The notes under the pieces were generated by a model. That model was given only the letters and a program-made list of their open reading frames with translations. It made no database searches and was not told the origin of the DNA. From Hyphomicrobiales bacterium (GTDB lineage Bacteria; Pseudomonadota; Alphaproteobacteria; Rhodobacterales; Rhodobacteraceae), in NCBI GenBank assembly GCA_003558415.1, contig PWLT01000263.1, forward strand, positions 1 through 7,529: DNA of 7,529 nucleotides, read 5' to 3'. Numbering within the stretch: position 1 is the stretch's first letter; each line of letters begins with the position of its first letter. This document shows, piece by piece, positions 1-6,442 of this stretch. A program made the translations under genes and the position numbers.

Positions 1-2
1 AG

Positions 3-371
3 GCATGGTCGAATCTGTCGGTGGCGCGCGCGAGGATCAACTCTAGCCAGCTTCAGATCTAGGCGGCCGAGACAGCCTATGACGGCGTCAGTCAGGAGGC
101 GGAGCTGGGCGCGCGGACAACGCTTGATGTGCTCAATGCCGAGCAGGAGCTGCTCGACGCGCGTTCGGCGCTTATCGCCGCCGAGGCCGGGCAGCAGGTG
201 GCGGTGTATTCGCTTCTCGCGTCGATGGGGCTGCTGACGGTGGAACATCTCAATCTCGGTATCCCGACCTATGATCCGGAGGCCTATTTCAACGCCGTGC
301 GTGACGCGCCGCTGCGAAGCCCGCAGGGCGAGAGCCTCGATCGGGTACTGCAAAGCATCGGCCGCCCCTAA
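3..371 (+). pseudogene. tolC: TolC-family outer-membrane efflux/secretion channel, C-terminal part, interrupted by in-frame TAG
   Basis: Reading codons from base 3 gives 19 residues ending SSQLQI, then TAG at 60-62, then 102 more residues in the same frame to the TAA at 369-371. Both sides read as one TolC protein. The stretch after the stop begins AAETAYDGV and contains GARTTLDVLNAEQELLDA, the hallmark of the second TolC repeat (E. coli TolC has the comparable VGTRTIVDVLDA). It ends with the LLASMG-LT-E-LNL and YDPEAYFNAV block typical of alphaproteobacterial TolC. TolC trimers form the outer-membrane exit duct for type I secretion and RND/MFS efflux. The stop removes the last alpha-helical hairpin and C-terminal tail, so the product should not assemble. 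Re-initiation at the ATG at 129 would give only 80 residues. The TAG could come from CAG (Gln) by one change, but sequencing error near a contig end is also possible. The family call is strong; real gene loss is uncertain. The 5' part lies outside the window. Confidence 0.7.
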
Positions 372-386
372 AGTTCTATCAATCTG

Positions 387-415
387 TTGTGTTGCCGGGC
401 GCGGGAGACTACCAT
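387..415 (+). promoter_or_regulatory. Possible sigma70-type promoter for the popZ-like gene
   Basis: In the 72-base gap after the TolC stop, TTGTGT (387-392) and TACCAT (410-415) are spaced by 17 bases. The -35 matches consensus at three positions and the -10 at four. It would place transcription start about 20 bases upstream of the ATG at 444. Read-through from the upstream gene is the alternative. This is a weak call resting only on spacing and hexamer similarity. Confidence 0.25.
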
Positions 416-443
416 ACCTTCCTCAGGTGTTCGGAGGCGTGCG

Positions 444-1289
444 ATGTCTGATCCGATGACCAACAGTGATATCGAGGACGTGCTTTCCTCAATCCGGCGA
501 CTGGTGTCGCAGGAGCATTCGGATGCGACCTCCGATGCCCGGCCCGATGCAGCGCGCGACAGCGACGATGCGGGCAGGGGGCGGTTGCTGCTCACACCTG
601 CCCAGCGGGTTGCCGAAGCGCGCGACGCGGGCGCAAGCGCCCCATCCGGGGCAAACAGCCAGTCTGCGCCGGAGAGCGCGAGCGAGACCGCCGCAGAGGA
701 ACTGCCGCCTCCCGAGGCCGGCGAGACGCGCGCCAGCCTCGAGAAGACGATCGCCGAGCTGGAGGCGGCCGTGTCCGTCTACGAGGAGGAATGGGAGCCT
801 GACGGCAGCGAGGCCGCAGCCGTGCCGCCCGCCGCGTCCGAAGATGGGCCGGACCACCCGGCCGCGACGCAGATGCAGGAGGCAGACGCGCAGGCCGAGC
901 CCGCCCCGCCATCCGAGGCGCAAGCGCCGGATGCGCCGGAACCCGATGACAGCGCGGGCCCGGCGCGACCGGAACAGCCCGACAATGTCTGGCCCTTCAC
1001 GGTGGAAAAGAGGGTGCAGGGGGGGACAGCGGCGGATGAGGTGCCTGTGCGCGATCCGGCTGGTGTGGGCAATTTCGCCTCCACGCCGGTCACGGCGCAG
1101 TTTTACGAGCCCGGCGAGGAGGACGATCTCGAAGCGGTGCTCGACGAGGAGACACTGCGCGATCTCGTGGCCGAAATCGTGCGTGAGGAGCTCCAGGGTG
1201 AGCTGGGCGAGCGGATCACCCGCAACGTGCGCAAGCTCGTGCGAAGCGAGATTGCGCGGGCACTGGCGAGTCGCACGCTGGAGCAGTGA
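444..1289 (+). CDS. PopZ-like polar organizing protein (DUF2497 type), 281 aa
   Basis: The protein has the three-part layout of PopZ. Residues 8-22 (SDIEDVLSSIRRLVS) form a short helix matching the PopZ N-terminus (Caulobacter: EEILASIRRIIS). A long, low-complexity Ala/Pro/Glu/Asp linker covers about 25-220. The helical C-terminus, about 232-278 (LDEETLRDLVAEIVREEL, then ERITRNVRKLVRSEI), resembles the PopZ oligomerisation region. Within the linker, residues 99-121 look like a short helical element ending EEEWEPDG. PopZ self-assembles into a cytoplasmic matrix at cell poles that tethers ParB-parS and recruits cell-cycle regulators. Whether this Rhodobacterales-style version does the same is inference. 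The start at 444 is chosen because GGAGG (433-437) lies 6 bases before it; an upstream in-frame ATG at 387 has no such site. A PPP triplet (residues 88-90) is a potential EF-P-dependent stall. Its position just after a TolC gene is as in other alphaproteobacteria. The long linker exceeds the Caulobacter protein (about 177 aa in all). Confidence 0.75.
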   Translation: MSDPMTNSDIEDVLSSIRRLVSQEHSDATSDARPDAARDSDDAGRGRLLLTPAQRVAEARDAGASAPSGANSQSAPESASETAAEELPPPEAGETRASLEKTIAELEAAVSVYEEEWEPDGSEAAAVPPAASEDGPDHPAATQMQEADAQAEPAPPSEAQAPDAPEPDDSAGPARPEQPDNVWPFTVEKRVQGGTAADEVPVRDPAGVGNFASTPVTAQFYEPGEEDDLEAVLDEETLRDLVAEIVREELQGELGERITRNVRKLVRSEIARALASRTLEQ

Positions 1290-1327
1290 CGCACAGGTTC
1301 GGTGCCGCCCGCGCGTGAGCGGTCACG

Positions 1328-1356
1328 AAAAACGCGCGCCGAAGCGCGCGTCTTTC
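1328..1356 (-). terminator. Strong intrinsic terminator with UUCG loop, possibly bidirectional
   Basis: A perfect 8-bp stem (ACGCGCGC, 1332-1339, with GCGCGCGT, 1344-1351) closes a 4-base loop. Read on the minus strand the loop is TTCG closed by C-G, an exceptionally stable tetraloop, and the stem runs directly into five T residues. That suits the end of the minus-strand gene at 1407-1730, about 55 bases after its stop. Read on the plus strand the loop is CGAA and the downstream tract is the poorer TCTTTC, so termination of the popZ-like gene is plausible but weaker. The outer A and T runs extend the pairing with one mismatch. Confidence 0.85.
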
Positions 1357-1406
1357 AGTCCTGGGTTTTAGGCGCCACCGCGGTGAGCGGCGCATCTGGC
1401 CGTCGA

Positions 1407-1730
1407 TCAGGCTGCCGCGTTCTGCAGCAGCTCAAGCGCCCGGCGCTCGCTTTCCTCGCGCGAGAGCGCCACGGAGGTGCGCACCCCTTTGCCGACAAAC
1501 TCCATCAGGCCGTTGACGACACGCTCGTTCGGATCGATCCCGGCGCATGAGAGCACGTCGCGACCATCGCGCGAACGCGCCCAGCGGGCGATCTGCTCGG
1601 GGCCATTGCCATACTTCTTGTCATCGGCGATCGCATCATCGAGCGCCGCCAACACGACGGCGGCGAAGAGCTTGCGGGCACGCTGCCCCTGCTCGTGATT
1701 GAACGCGGCGCCGTCCACGAAATCGAACAT
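1407..1730 (-). CDS. Small conserved protein of unknown function, possibly DUF6280 family, 107 aa
   Basis: I recognise the sequence style as a conserved small Rhodobacterales protein (possibly DUF6280; the number is from memory) but know no function. The protein is soluble and probably all helical, with no signal peptide or membrane segment. The N-terminal helix (about residues 13-36, EQGQRARKLFAAVVLAALDDAI) is followed by a polar DDKKYGNGPEQIARWARSRDG segment (about 36-57). Then come SCAGIDPNERVVNGLMEF (61-78) and a charged C-terminal helix (about 87-105). The start is supported by an AGGAAGG site about 5 bases upstream of the ATG, read on the minus strand. It is divergent from efp across 214 bases and convergent with the popZ-like gene. 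Its own strong terminator at 1328-1356 suggests an independently transcribed single gene. The antisense and other-frame readings of this stretch show no recognisable protein. Confidence 0.8.
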   Translation of the reverse strand: MFDFVDGAAFNHEQGQRARKLFAAVVLAALDDAIADDKKYGNGPEQIARWARSRDGRDVLSCAGIDPNERVVNGLMEFVGKGVRTSVALSREESERRALELLQNAAA

Positions 1731-1814
1731 TCGGACCTTCCTTTATTCTTGCTCTTGCGTTTTTCTCGTTTCGCCTGTGTAAGCCCTTTGGCGCTGATTC
1801 GGTAACTCAATTTT

Positions 1815-1843
1815 GCAATGCAGCCATGCGCTGAGTGCATTGC
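1815..1843. repeat. Spaced 8-bp inverted repeat, possible operator
   Basis: GCAATGCA (1815-1822) and TGCATTGC (1836-1843) are exact inverted copies separated by 13 bases. The start-to-start distance is 21 bases, about two helical turns, so both half-sites face the same side of the DNA. It sits in the non-coding region between two divergent genes, upstream of the candidate efp promoter. A dimeric regulator site is one reading; a hairpin in a leader transcript is another. There is no following T tract, so it is not a standard terminator. Confidence 0.5.
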
Positions 1844-1874
1844 TTCCATCTTCCGGCCACCGTATCTAGTCGGC

Positions 1875-1903
1875 TTGCACCTGTGCTTCCGACAAGATAT
1901 AGG
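1875..1903 (+). promoter_or_regulatory. Possible promoter of efp
   Basis: TTGCAC (1875-1880) and TATAGG (1898-1903) are separated by 17 bases, the ideal sigma70 spacing. The -10 keeps the TATA portion; the -35 keeps only TTG. The start of transcription would be near 1910, leaving a leader of about 35 bases containing the AAGGA ribosome site at 1933-1937. The position is right for efp but the hexamer match is moderate. Confidence 0.35.
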
Positions 1904-1944
1904 CGTCGCCAGATTTTCATCAACCTTTCGGCAAGGAACGGCCC

Positions 1945-2508
1945 ATGCCAAAGATCAACGGCAACGAGATCCGCCCCGGCAACGTGCTCGAGCACGATGG
2001 AGGGTTGTGGGTGGTTGCCAAGGTGAATCATGTCAAGCCGGGCAAGGGCGGCGCTTTCGCGCAGGTGGAGATGAAGAACCTGCGAAACGGCAGCAAGCTC
2101 AATGAGCGCTTCCGCTCTGAGGACAAGGTCGAACGCGCGCGCCTCGACCAGCGCGACCAGCAGTTCCTCTATGAAAGCGACGGAATGCTCGTGGTCATGG
2201 ACATGGAAAGCTTTGAGCAGGTCGAACTTCCCGCCGAGTTGCTGGGCGAGCGTCGCCCCTTCCTGCAGGACGGCATGACCGTGACGATCGAGTATTTCGG
2301 CGACGAGGCGCTCAACATGACGCTGCCGCAGAAGGTGACCTGCCGCGTGGCCGAGACCGAACCGGTGGTCAAGGGACAGACTGCGGCCAACAGCTTCAAG
2401 CCCGCGATCCTCGACAATGGGGTGCGCGTGAACGTGCCGCCCTTTGTCGGCCCCGACGAGCAGATCGTCGTGAATACCGAGACATTCGAATACGTCGAGC
2501 GCGCCTGA
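1945..2508 (+). CDS. efp: Elongation factor P, 187 aa
   Basis: EF-P binds between the P and E sites of stalled ribosomes and promotes peptide-bond formation at consecutive prolines. The full-length three-domain protein is present: an N-terminal KOW-like domain (about 1-65) and two OB domains (about 66-130 and 131-187). The tip loop reads VKPGKGGAF with Lys34, the position that is beta-lysylated by EpmA in E. coli; the modifying enzyme is not in this window. The C-terminal signature occupies about 143-168 ([12 protein letters not shown] then [12 protein letters not shown]). The length matches the family norm of 185-190. The start at 1945 is supported by AAGGA at 1933-1937, 7 bases upstream. 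It is a single gene flanked by a divergent gene and a convergent ygfZ whose stop lies 30 bases away. Identity is essentially certain. Confidence 0.97.
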   Translation: MPKINGNEIRPGNVLEHDGGLWVVAKVNHVKPGKGGAFAQVEMKNLRNGSKLNERFRSEDKVERARLDQRDQQFLYESDGMLVVMDMESFEQVELPAELLGERRPFLQDGMTVTIEYFGDEALNMTLPQKVTCRVAETEPVVKGQTAANSFKPAILDNGVRVNVPPFVGPDEQIVVNTETFEYVERA

Positions 2509-2538
2509 TCCCTGTTCCGACTGCCGGCGCGGCGGGGC

Positions 2539-3294
2539 TCATCCCGTCCAGTGAATGTGGGCTTGGTCGGCCTCCATGTCGCGCCCCGCGCGATCAAAAC
2601 GCAGATAGGCGATGGCGCGTCCGCCTGCCTGCGTGAACAAGGTGCCGGCGGCCTTGCCGTTTGCGGTGATCGGCGTTCCCACCGGGGCTTCGCCTTCGAC
2701 CTCCACCACCGCGAGCCCCTTGCGCAGTTCGCTCTTGTGCTTCATCCGCGCGGTGACCTCCTGACCGACATAGCAGCCCTTGCGGTGATCGACGCCTTTG
2801 AGTCGCTCGAACCCGGCCTCGAGGATGAAGGTCTCGCCCGGGATCAGTTCGATCCCGGTTTCGGGGATGCAGGCCGCCACGCGCCGCGCCTCCCAGTCGA
2901 TCTGCGGCGCCTCGCCCTCGCTGTCGGAATAGAGCCGCCAACCCAGGCTCGGATCGCGCGGATCGGCAAAGGCGCCCTCGGGCGGCTCGCCCAGGCCGCG
3001 CTGGACCGTCAGCGAAGAGGGTGCGATCTGCACATCGGCGCGCAGCCGGTACATGTTGAGCCGCCTGAGCAGATCCTCGGACACCGGCGCCGCCACATCG
3101 AGCAGCACCGCCTCGCCCCATGGTGCGAGAAAGAAATCGGCGAGGTACTTCCCCTGCGGGGTGAGCAGCGCGGCATAGACGATCCCCTCGCGCAGCCGCT
3201 CGACATCATTCGTAACCAGCCCCTGAAGAAAGCCGATGCGGTCGCCGCCCGTGATTTCGAAGATCCTGCGATCCTCGGCCCGCTCGCCAGCCAT
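2539..3294 (-). CDS. ygfZ: YgfZ/GcvT-like folate-binding protein for Fe-S enzyme maintenance, 251 aa
   Basis: YgfZ (bacterial IBA57 relative) is a cytoplasmic tetrahydrofolate-binding protein needed for full activity of certain Fe-S enzymes such as the tRNA thiotransferase MiaB. The diagnostic motif KGCYVGQE is at residues 172-179, with the conserved Cys at 174, followed by VTARMKHKSELRKGL. The N-terminus (about 10-55) has the family pattern FLQGLVTNDV and LTPQGKYLADFF. It lacks the extra domains of GcvT proper, and its length fits the short alphaproteobacterial YgfZ proteins. The ATG at 3294 has AAGGAG 6 bases upstream on the minus strand. It follows the ABC transporter gene on the same strand by 69 bases, so co-transcription is possible. 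It converges on efp, and the 30-base gap between stops contains no clear hairpin-plus-T terminator. Confidence 0.93.
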   Translation of the reverse strand: MAGERAEDRRIFEITGGDRIGFLQGLVTNDVERLREGIVYAALLTPQGKYLADFFLAPWGEAVLLDVAAPVSEDLLRRLNMYRLRADVQIAPSSLTVQRGLGEPPEGAFADPRDPSLGWRLYSDSEGEAPQIDWEARRVAACIPETGIELIPGETFILEAGFERLKGVDHRKGCYVGQEVTARMKHKSELRKGLAVVEVEGEAPVGTPITANGKAAGTLFTQAGGRAIAYLRFDRAGRDMEADQAHIHWTG

Positions 3295-3363
3295 GTCCGT
3301 CTCCTTGCCCGTATTGCCGGTGATATAATCGGCATCGGCGCGGCTGAAAGGGGGCGGGCCGCT

Positions 3364-5181
3364 TCAGTCCTCACCGTCGAACTGTAGCCGGCACAGCCGC
3401 GCATAAAGCCCGTTGCGCGCGAGCAGCTCGTCATGGGTGCCGATTTCTGCAACCGTGCCCTCATCCATGACGATGATGCGGTCGGCCCGGCGCACCGTTG
3501 CGAGGCGGTGCGCGATCACCAGTGTGGTGCGTCCCCGCGACAACCGGTCGAGCGCCTCCTGCACCAGCCGCTCGGATTCCGCGTCGAGCGCCGAGGTGGC
3601 CTCGTCCAGCAGCAGCACCGGCGCATCGCGCATCAGCGCCCGCGCGATCGCGATGCGCTGGCGCTGGCCGCCCGACAGGCTGGACCCGCGCGGGCCGGCC
3701 GGGGTGTCCAGCCCCAGTGGAAGCTGATCGAGGAACGGCTTCACATGCGCCGCCTCCAGCGCCGAGTCGAGCCGCTCGGCGTTTGAATCCGCGCGCCCCA
3801 GCAGCACGTTCTCGCGGATCGTCTCGTCGAACAGCGCCGCGTCCTGGGTGACGACCGAAAAGAGCGCGCGTAGCGATTCGGTGTCGATCTCCGACACGTC
3901 CAGCCCATCCAGCGTCACACGTCCGGCCTGCGGCTCCACGAGCCGGGTGATGACGTTGAACACCGTGCTCTTGCCCGCGCCCGAGGGGCCGACCAGCGCG
4001 GTCGTCCGGCCCGCCTCGGCCACGAAGTTGACATCGCGCAGCACCGGGAGCGACCCGTAGGCAAGATGGACGCCCTCAAGCCGGATCTCGGGCGGCTTTT
4101 CCGTTGCTGGCCGCGCCGCGCCGCCGCTTGGCGCGATGTGGGGCGCCGTGTCGAGCAGCCGGTAGATGCGCTCCAGGCTGGCGGCAGCCGTCTGCCACAT
4201 CCCGGCGATGGCGCCCAGGCGGCGCACCGGCTGGAAGGCAAGCGCCATGGCCGTGAAGAAGGACATGAACTCGCCCACGGTGCGCTGACCCGAGGCGATG
4301 TCATTCGCACCCACCATGATCACCGCGAAGAAACCGATACCCGAGACCAGGTCGATCATCGCCGGAATCGCCGCCCGTCCGGTCTCGCTGCGCACCTCCA
4401 TGTTCACGATGCGGTTGACGATGCGCTCGAACCGGCCGAGTTGATAGGCCTCCATGCGGTTGAGCTTGATCGGCATGATGCCATGGAAGACCTCGTCGAG
4501 GCGGGTGGAGCGAAGACCCGCCTCGGCGCGCACCTGCCCGGTCTTGCGGCGGATATAGCGCTGGGTGAGGGCCACGGGCAGAAACAGCAGCGGCAGCCCG
4601 ATCAGCGCCGCAGCCGTCCATAGCGGGCTGATGATCAGCGCCACGGCCATCAGGCTGATCAGCGCCACCGCATCGCGTCCCGCGCCGGTGATGACCGACT
4701 GCCAGATTTTCTGCACCGCGACGGTATCGCCCTGTACCCGCTCCATCAGCGCACCGGGCGGGTTCTTCTGGAAGAAGGCGATCTCGAGGGTAAGCAGGTG
4801 CCGCAGCATGTCGACCTGCATCGCCGTCGAGGTGCGCTGGGCGACCCGCGTGAGCAGTATCCGCCCCGCCAGCAGCGCGATGGCGCGTGCTACGAACAGC
4901 ACGAAGATGATGCCGCCCACCCACCAGACCGCATCCGCCTGGCCGCCCACGAAGACGAGGTCGAAGAGCGGCCGCAGCAGATAGCTGAGCAAGCCCAGGG
5001 TGCTGCCTTCGATCACCATGAAGAACACTGCCGCCGCCATCGGCTTGCGATGGGCGCGCAGATATTCGCGCCACAGCCGCGCCAACAGCGGACGGGTCGC
5101 ATAGCGGCCCAGACCGTCGGGGGCGGCGTCGATGGCGCGCGCGTCTGGCGAAGTCGCGATCGGCTCGGACGGATCGGTCAC
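3364..5181 (-). CDS. MsbA-type ABC exporter half-transporter (fused membrane and ATPase domains), 605 aa
   Basis: This is an inner-membrane ATP-driven exporter that works as a homo- or heterodimer. Residues 1-45 are a polar cytoplasmic N-terminus. The six-helix membrane domain spans about 48-325, with hydrophobic stretches near 49-70, 86-108, 170-205, 274-293 and 304-318. The nucleotide-binding domain covers about 366-600. It is complete: Walker A GPSGAGKST (398-406), Q-loop Gln446 in VTQDAALF, signature LSGGQ (502-506), Walker B VLLLDE with catalytic Glu527, D-loop SALD (530-533) and switch His558 in IAHRL. The overall wording resembles MsbA-like lipid/lipid-A flippases, but substrate cannot be read from sequence, and drug or lipid export are both open. 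The start is GTG (5179-5181), with GGAG 8 bases upstream; no earlier start in frame looks better. It lies 133 bases after the aminotransferase and 69 before ygfZ, all on one strand. Confidence 0.93.
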   Translation of the reverse strand: MTDPSEPIATSPDARAIDAAPDGLGRYATRPLLARLWREYLRAHRKPMAAAVFFMVIEGSTLGLLSYLLRPLFDLVFVGGQADAVWWVGGIIFVLFVARAIALLAGRILLTRVAQRTSTAMQVDMLRHLLTLEIAFFQKNPPGALMERVQGDTVAVQKIWQSVITGAGRDAVALISLMAVALIISPLWTAAALIGLPLLFLPVALTQRYIRRKTGQVRAEAGLRSTRLDEVFHGIMPIKLNRMEAYQLGRFERIVNRIVNMEVRSETGRAAIPAMIDLVSGIGFFAVIMVGANDIASGQRTVGEFMSFFTAMALAFQPVRRLGAIAGMWQTAAASLERIYRLLDTAPHIAPSGGAARPATEKPPEIRLEGVHLAYGSLPVLRDVNFVAEAGRTTALVGPSGAGKSTVFNVITRLVEPQAGRVTLDGLDVSEIDTESLRALFSVVTQDAALFDETIRENVLLGRADSNAERLDSALEAAHVKPFLDQLPLGLDTPAGPRGSSLSGGQRQRIAIARALMRDAPVLLLDEATSALDAESERLVQEALDRLSRGRTTLVIAHRLATVRRADRIIVMDEGTVAEIGTHDELLARNGLYARLCRLQFDGED

Positions 5182-5236
5182 GGCGGGCGCTCCGGGGTAG
5201 GGACCGCGCGGGGTCCGGCCTCGTCAGGTCGCCGCC

Positions 5237-5266
5237 CCTCTAGCCCGAAAGCCGCCGCCGTGGCAA
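5237..5266 (-). promoter_or_regulatory. Possible promoter of the ABC exporter gene
   Basis: On the minus strand, TTGCCA (plus 5261-5266; five of six consensus -35 bases) is followed after 18 bases by TAGAGG (plus 5237-5242; a poor -10). It lies in the 133-base gap between the aminotransferase stop and the GTG start, leaving a leader of about 50 bases. That leader could form a small 5-bp hairpin (plus 5201-5216). It suggests the exporter can be transcribed separately from valS and the aminotransferase. Confidence 0.3.
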
Positions 5267-5314
5267 GCGCGCGGCCCCGGTGCCTTTGGGACGTGCGCGG
5301 GGTACGAACGGGCT

Positions 5315-6430
5315 TCAGCCCCCGTCAGTGCGGGCCGCCGCCAGCGCCAGTGGCAGGGCTCCCGCGAAGACTTCCATGTCTTCGGGCGGGCCGACGCTGA
5401 CCCGGATGCAGCGATCCAGCGGCGCAACGCCGGGCATGCGCACAAAGACGCCGCGCGCGAGCAGCTCCTCCAGCACGGCGCGGGCGAAATCGCCGTCGCC
5501 GCCGCAGTCGATGGCGACGAAATTTGTGGCCGAGGGCAGGGCGCGCAACCCGTTGTCGGAGGCGATCTGCCCCAACCGCTCGCGCGAGGCCGCGACCTGC
5601 GTGCGCACATGCTCGAGCCAGCCCTGATCCTCCAGCGCGGCGAGCGCGCCCGCCTGGCTGATGCGGGTCATGCCGAAATGGTTGCGGATCTTGTCGAAGG
5701 CCGCGATCAGATCGGCCGCGCCGATGGCATAGCCCACCCGTGCGCCGGCCATCCCGTGCGCCTTGGAGAAGGTGCGCATGCGGATCACGCGCGTATCCTC
5801 GGGGTCGATCTCGGGGATGGCCTCATCGGGGGCGAACTCGATATAGGCCTCATCCAGCACCATCAGCGTGCCCTCCGGCACGGCATCGACCATCTCGCGC
5901 ACGCGCGCGGCGCTCAGCCAGCTTCCCATCGGATTGTCGGGGTTGGACAGATAGACGAGCTTGGGCGCGACCTCCCGCGATTTCGCGATCAGCGCCTCGG
6001 GGTCCTCGAAATCGCCGCGATAGGGGACGGTGTGCAGCACCCCGCCAAAGCCGTTCACATGGTAGTTGAAGGTCGGGTAGGCGCCGGCGGAGGTGACCAC
6101 CGCATCGCCGGGCTCCACAACCATGCGCACCAGATAGCCCAGAATGCCGTCGATGCCTTCGCCCACAAGGATATTGGCCGCATCCACCTCGTGATGCGCG
6201 GCCAGCGCGTCGCGCAGATCGCGGTTTTCCGAGTCGCCATACATCCAGGTGACCTGCGCCGCGCGGCACATCGCCTCCACCGCATGGGGCGAGGGGCCGA
6301 AGACGCTTTCATTGGCGCCCAGCCGCGTGCGGAAGGTGCGCCCGCTGCGCCGCTCCATCGCTTCGGGGCCGACGAAGGGCACGGTCGCGGGCAGCTTGGC
6401 GAGGGTTTCGGTATAGCGTGGTCCGCTCAT
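5315..6430 (-). CDS. HisC-like class I/II PLP-dependent aminotransferase, 371 aa
   Basis: This is a fold-type I, pyridoxal-phosphate-dependent aminotransferase of the histidinol-phosphate aminotransferase group. The expected cofactor residues are all visible: Asn166 in NPDNP (163-167), Asp193 in LDEAYIEF, the Schiff-base Lys223 in TFSKAHGMAG, and the phosphate-contacting Arg231 in ARVGYAIG. Arg343 in IRVSVG would bind the substrate carboxylate. The conserved Tyr64 region reads WMYGDSEN. The length is normal for HisC (350-375 aa). It might transaminate histidinol phosphate with glutamate/2-oxoglutarate, or be a paralogue acting on aromatic or other amino acids. No other his genes are in view, so the hisC symbol is withheld. 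The ATG at 6430 has GGAGG 5 bases upstream. An in-frame ATG at 6460 lies inside a GC-rich hairpin and lacks such a site. It follows valS by 36 bases, so the two are probably one transcript. Confidence 0.88.
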   Translation of the reverse strand: MSGPRYTETLAKLPATVPFVGPEAMERRSGRTFRTRLGANESVFGPSPHAVEAMCRAAQVTWMYGDSENRDLRDALAAHHEVDAANILVGEGIDGILGYLVRMVVEPGDAVVTSAGAYPTFNYHVNGFGGVLHTVPYRGDFEDPEALIAKSREVAPKLVYLSNPDNPMGSWLSAARVREMVDAVPEGTLMVLDEAYIEFAPDEAIPEIDPEDTRVIRMRTFSKAHGMAGARVGYAIGAADLIAAFDKIRNHFGMTRISQAGALAALEDQGWLEHVRTQVAASRERLGQIASDNGLRALPSATNFVAIDCGGDGDFARAVLEELLARGVFVRMPGVAPLDRCIRVSVGPPEDMEVFAGALPLALAAARTDGG

Positions 6431-6442
6431 GGCATCCTCCCC

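Larger units (their letters stand above)
1731..1944. other. Divergent intergenic region between the small unknown gene and efp
   Basis: This 214-base gap must hold the promoters of both divergent genes and is visibly AT-richer than the surrounding DNA, with a pyrimidine-rich tract at about 1735-1775 and an AT patch at 1801-1819. It contains a GANTC site (1796-1800), the target of the alphaproteobacterial CcrM methylase, and the inverted repeat listed separately. I could not identify a convincing -35/-10 pair for the minus-strand gene. No tRNA-like or riboswitch-like structure was seen. Confidence 0.7.

Noticed and set aside
466..1371. 301-codon open frame on the + strand overlapping the popZ-like gene
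   Set aside because: The translation is Arg/Pro/Ser-rich low complexity with no recognisable domain, typical of a shifted frame in GC-rich DNA; the other frame has a ribosome site and PopZ-like ends.
1371..1393. GC-rich palindromes (CACCGCGGTG at 1376-1385; GCGCC/GGCGC arms) just after the small minus-strand gene
   Set aside because: No adjacent T tract, competing alternative pairings, and the better terminator lies immediately beyond.
1731..1944. Search for a tRNA, small RNA, DnaA boxes or CtrA sites in the largest intergenic gap
   Set aside because: No cloverleaf, no TTATCCACA-like boxes and no TTAA-N7-TTAA site were seen.
3324..3329. Perfect TATAAT hexamer on the + strand upstream of ygfZ
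   Set aside because: There is no -35 at suitable spacing and it points away from ygfZ, into the exporter gene from its 3' side. On the minus strand the same bases give TATATC with only a weak TTTCAG 16 bases upstream, too poor to call a promoter.
2551..3387. 278-codon open frame on the + strand opposite ygfZ
   Set aside because: It is antisense to a gene with a clear family motif and itself shows no recognisable protein; long antisense frames are common at this GC content.
4301..5074. 257-codon minus-strand frame inside the ABC exporter gene, and similar long frames inside valS (6309-7178)
   Set aside because: They are shifted readings of confidently identified genes, with Ala/Arg/Gly-rich low-complexity products.
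5305..5322. Small hairpin overlapping the aminotransferase stop codon
   Set aside because: Only about 5 bp of stem with a mismatched interior and no T run, so it is not a supportable terminator.
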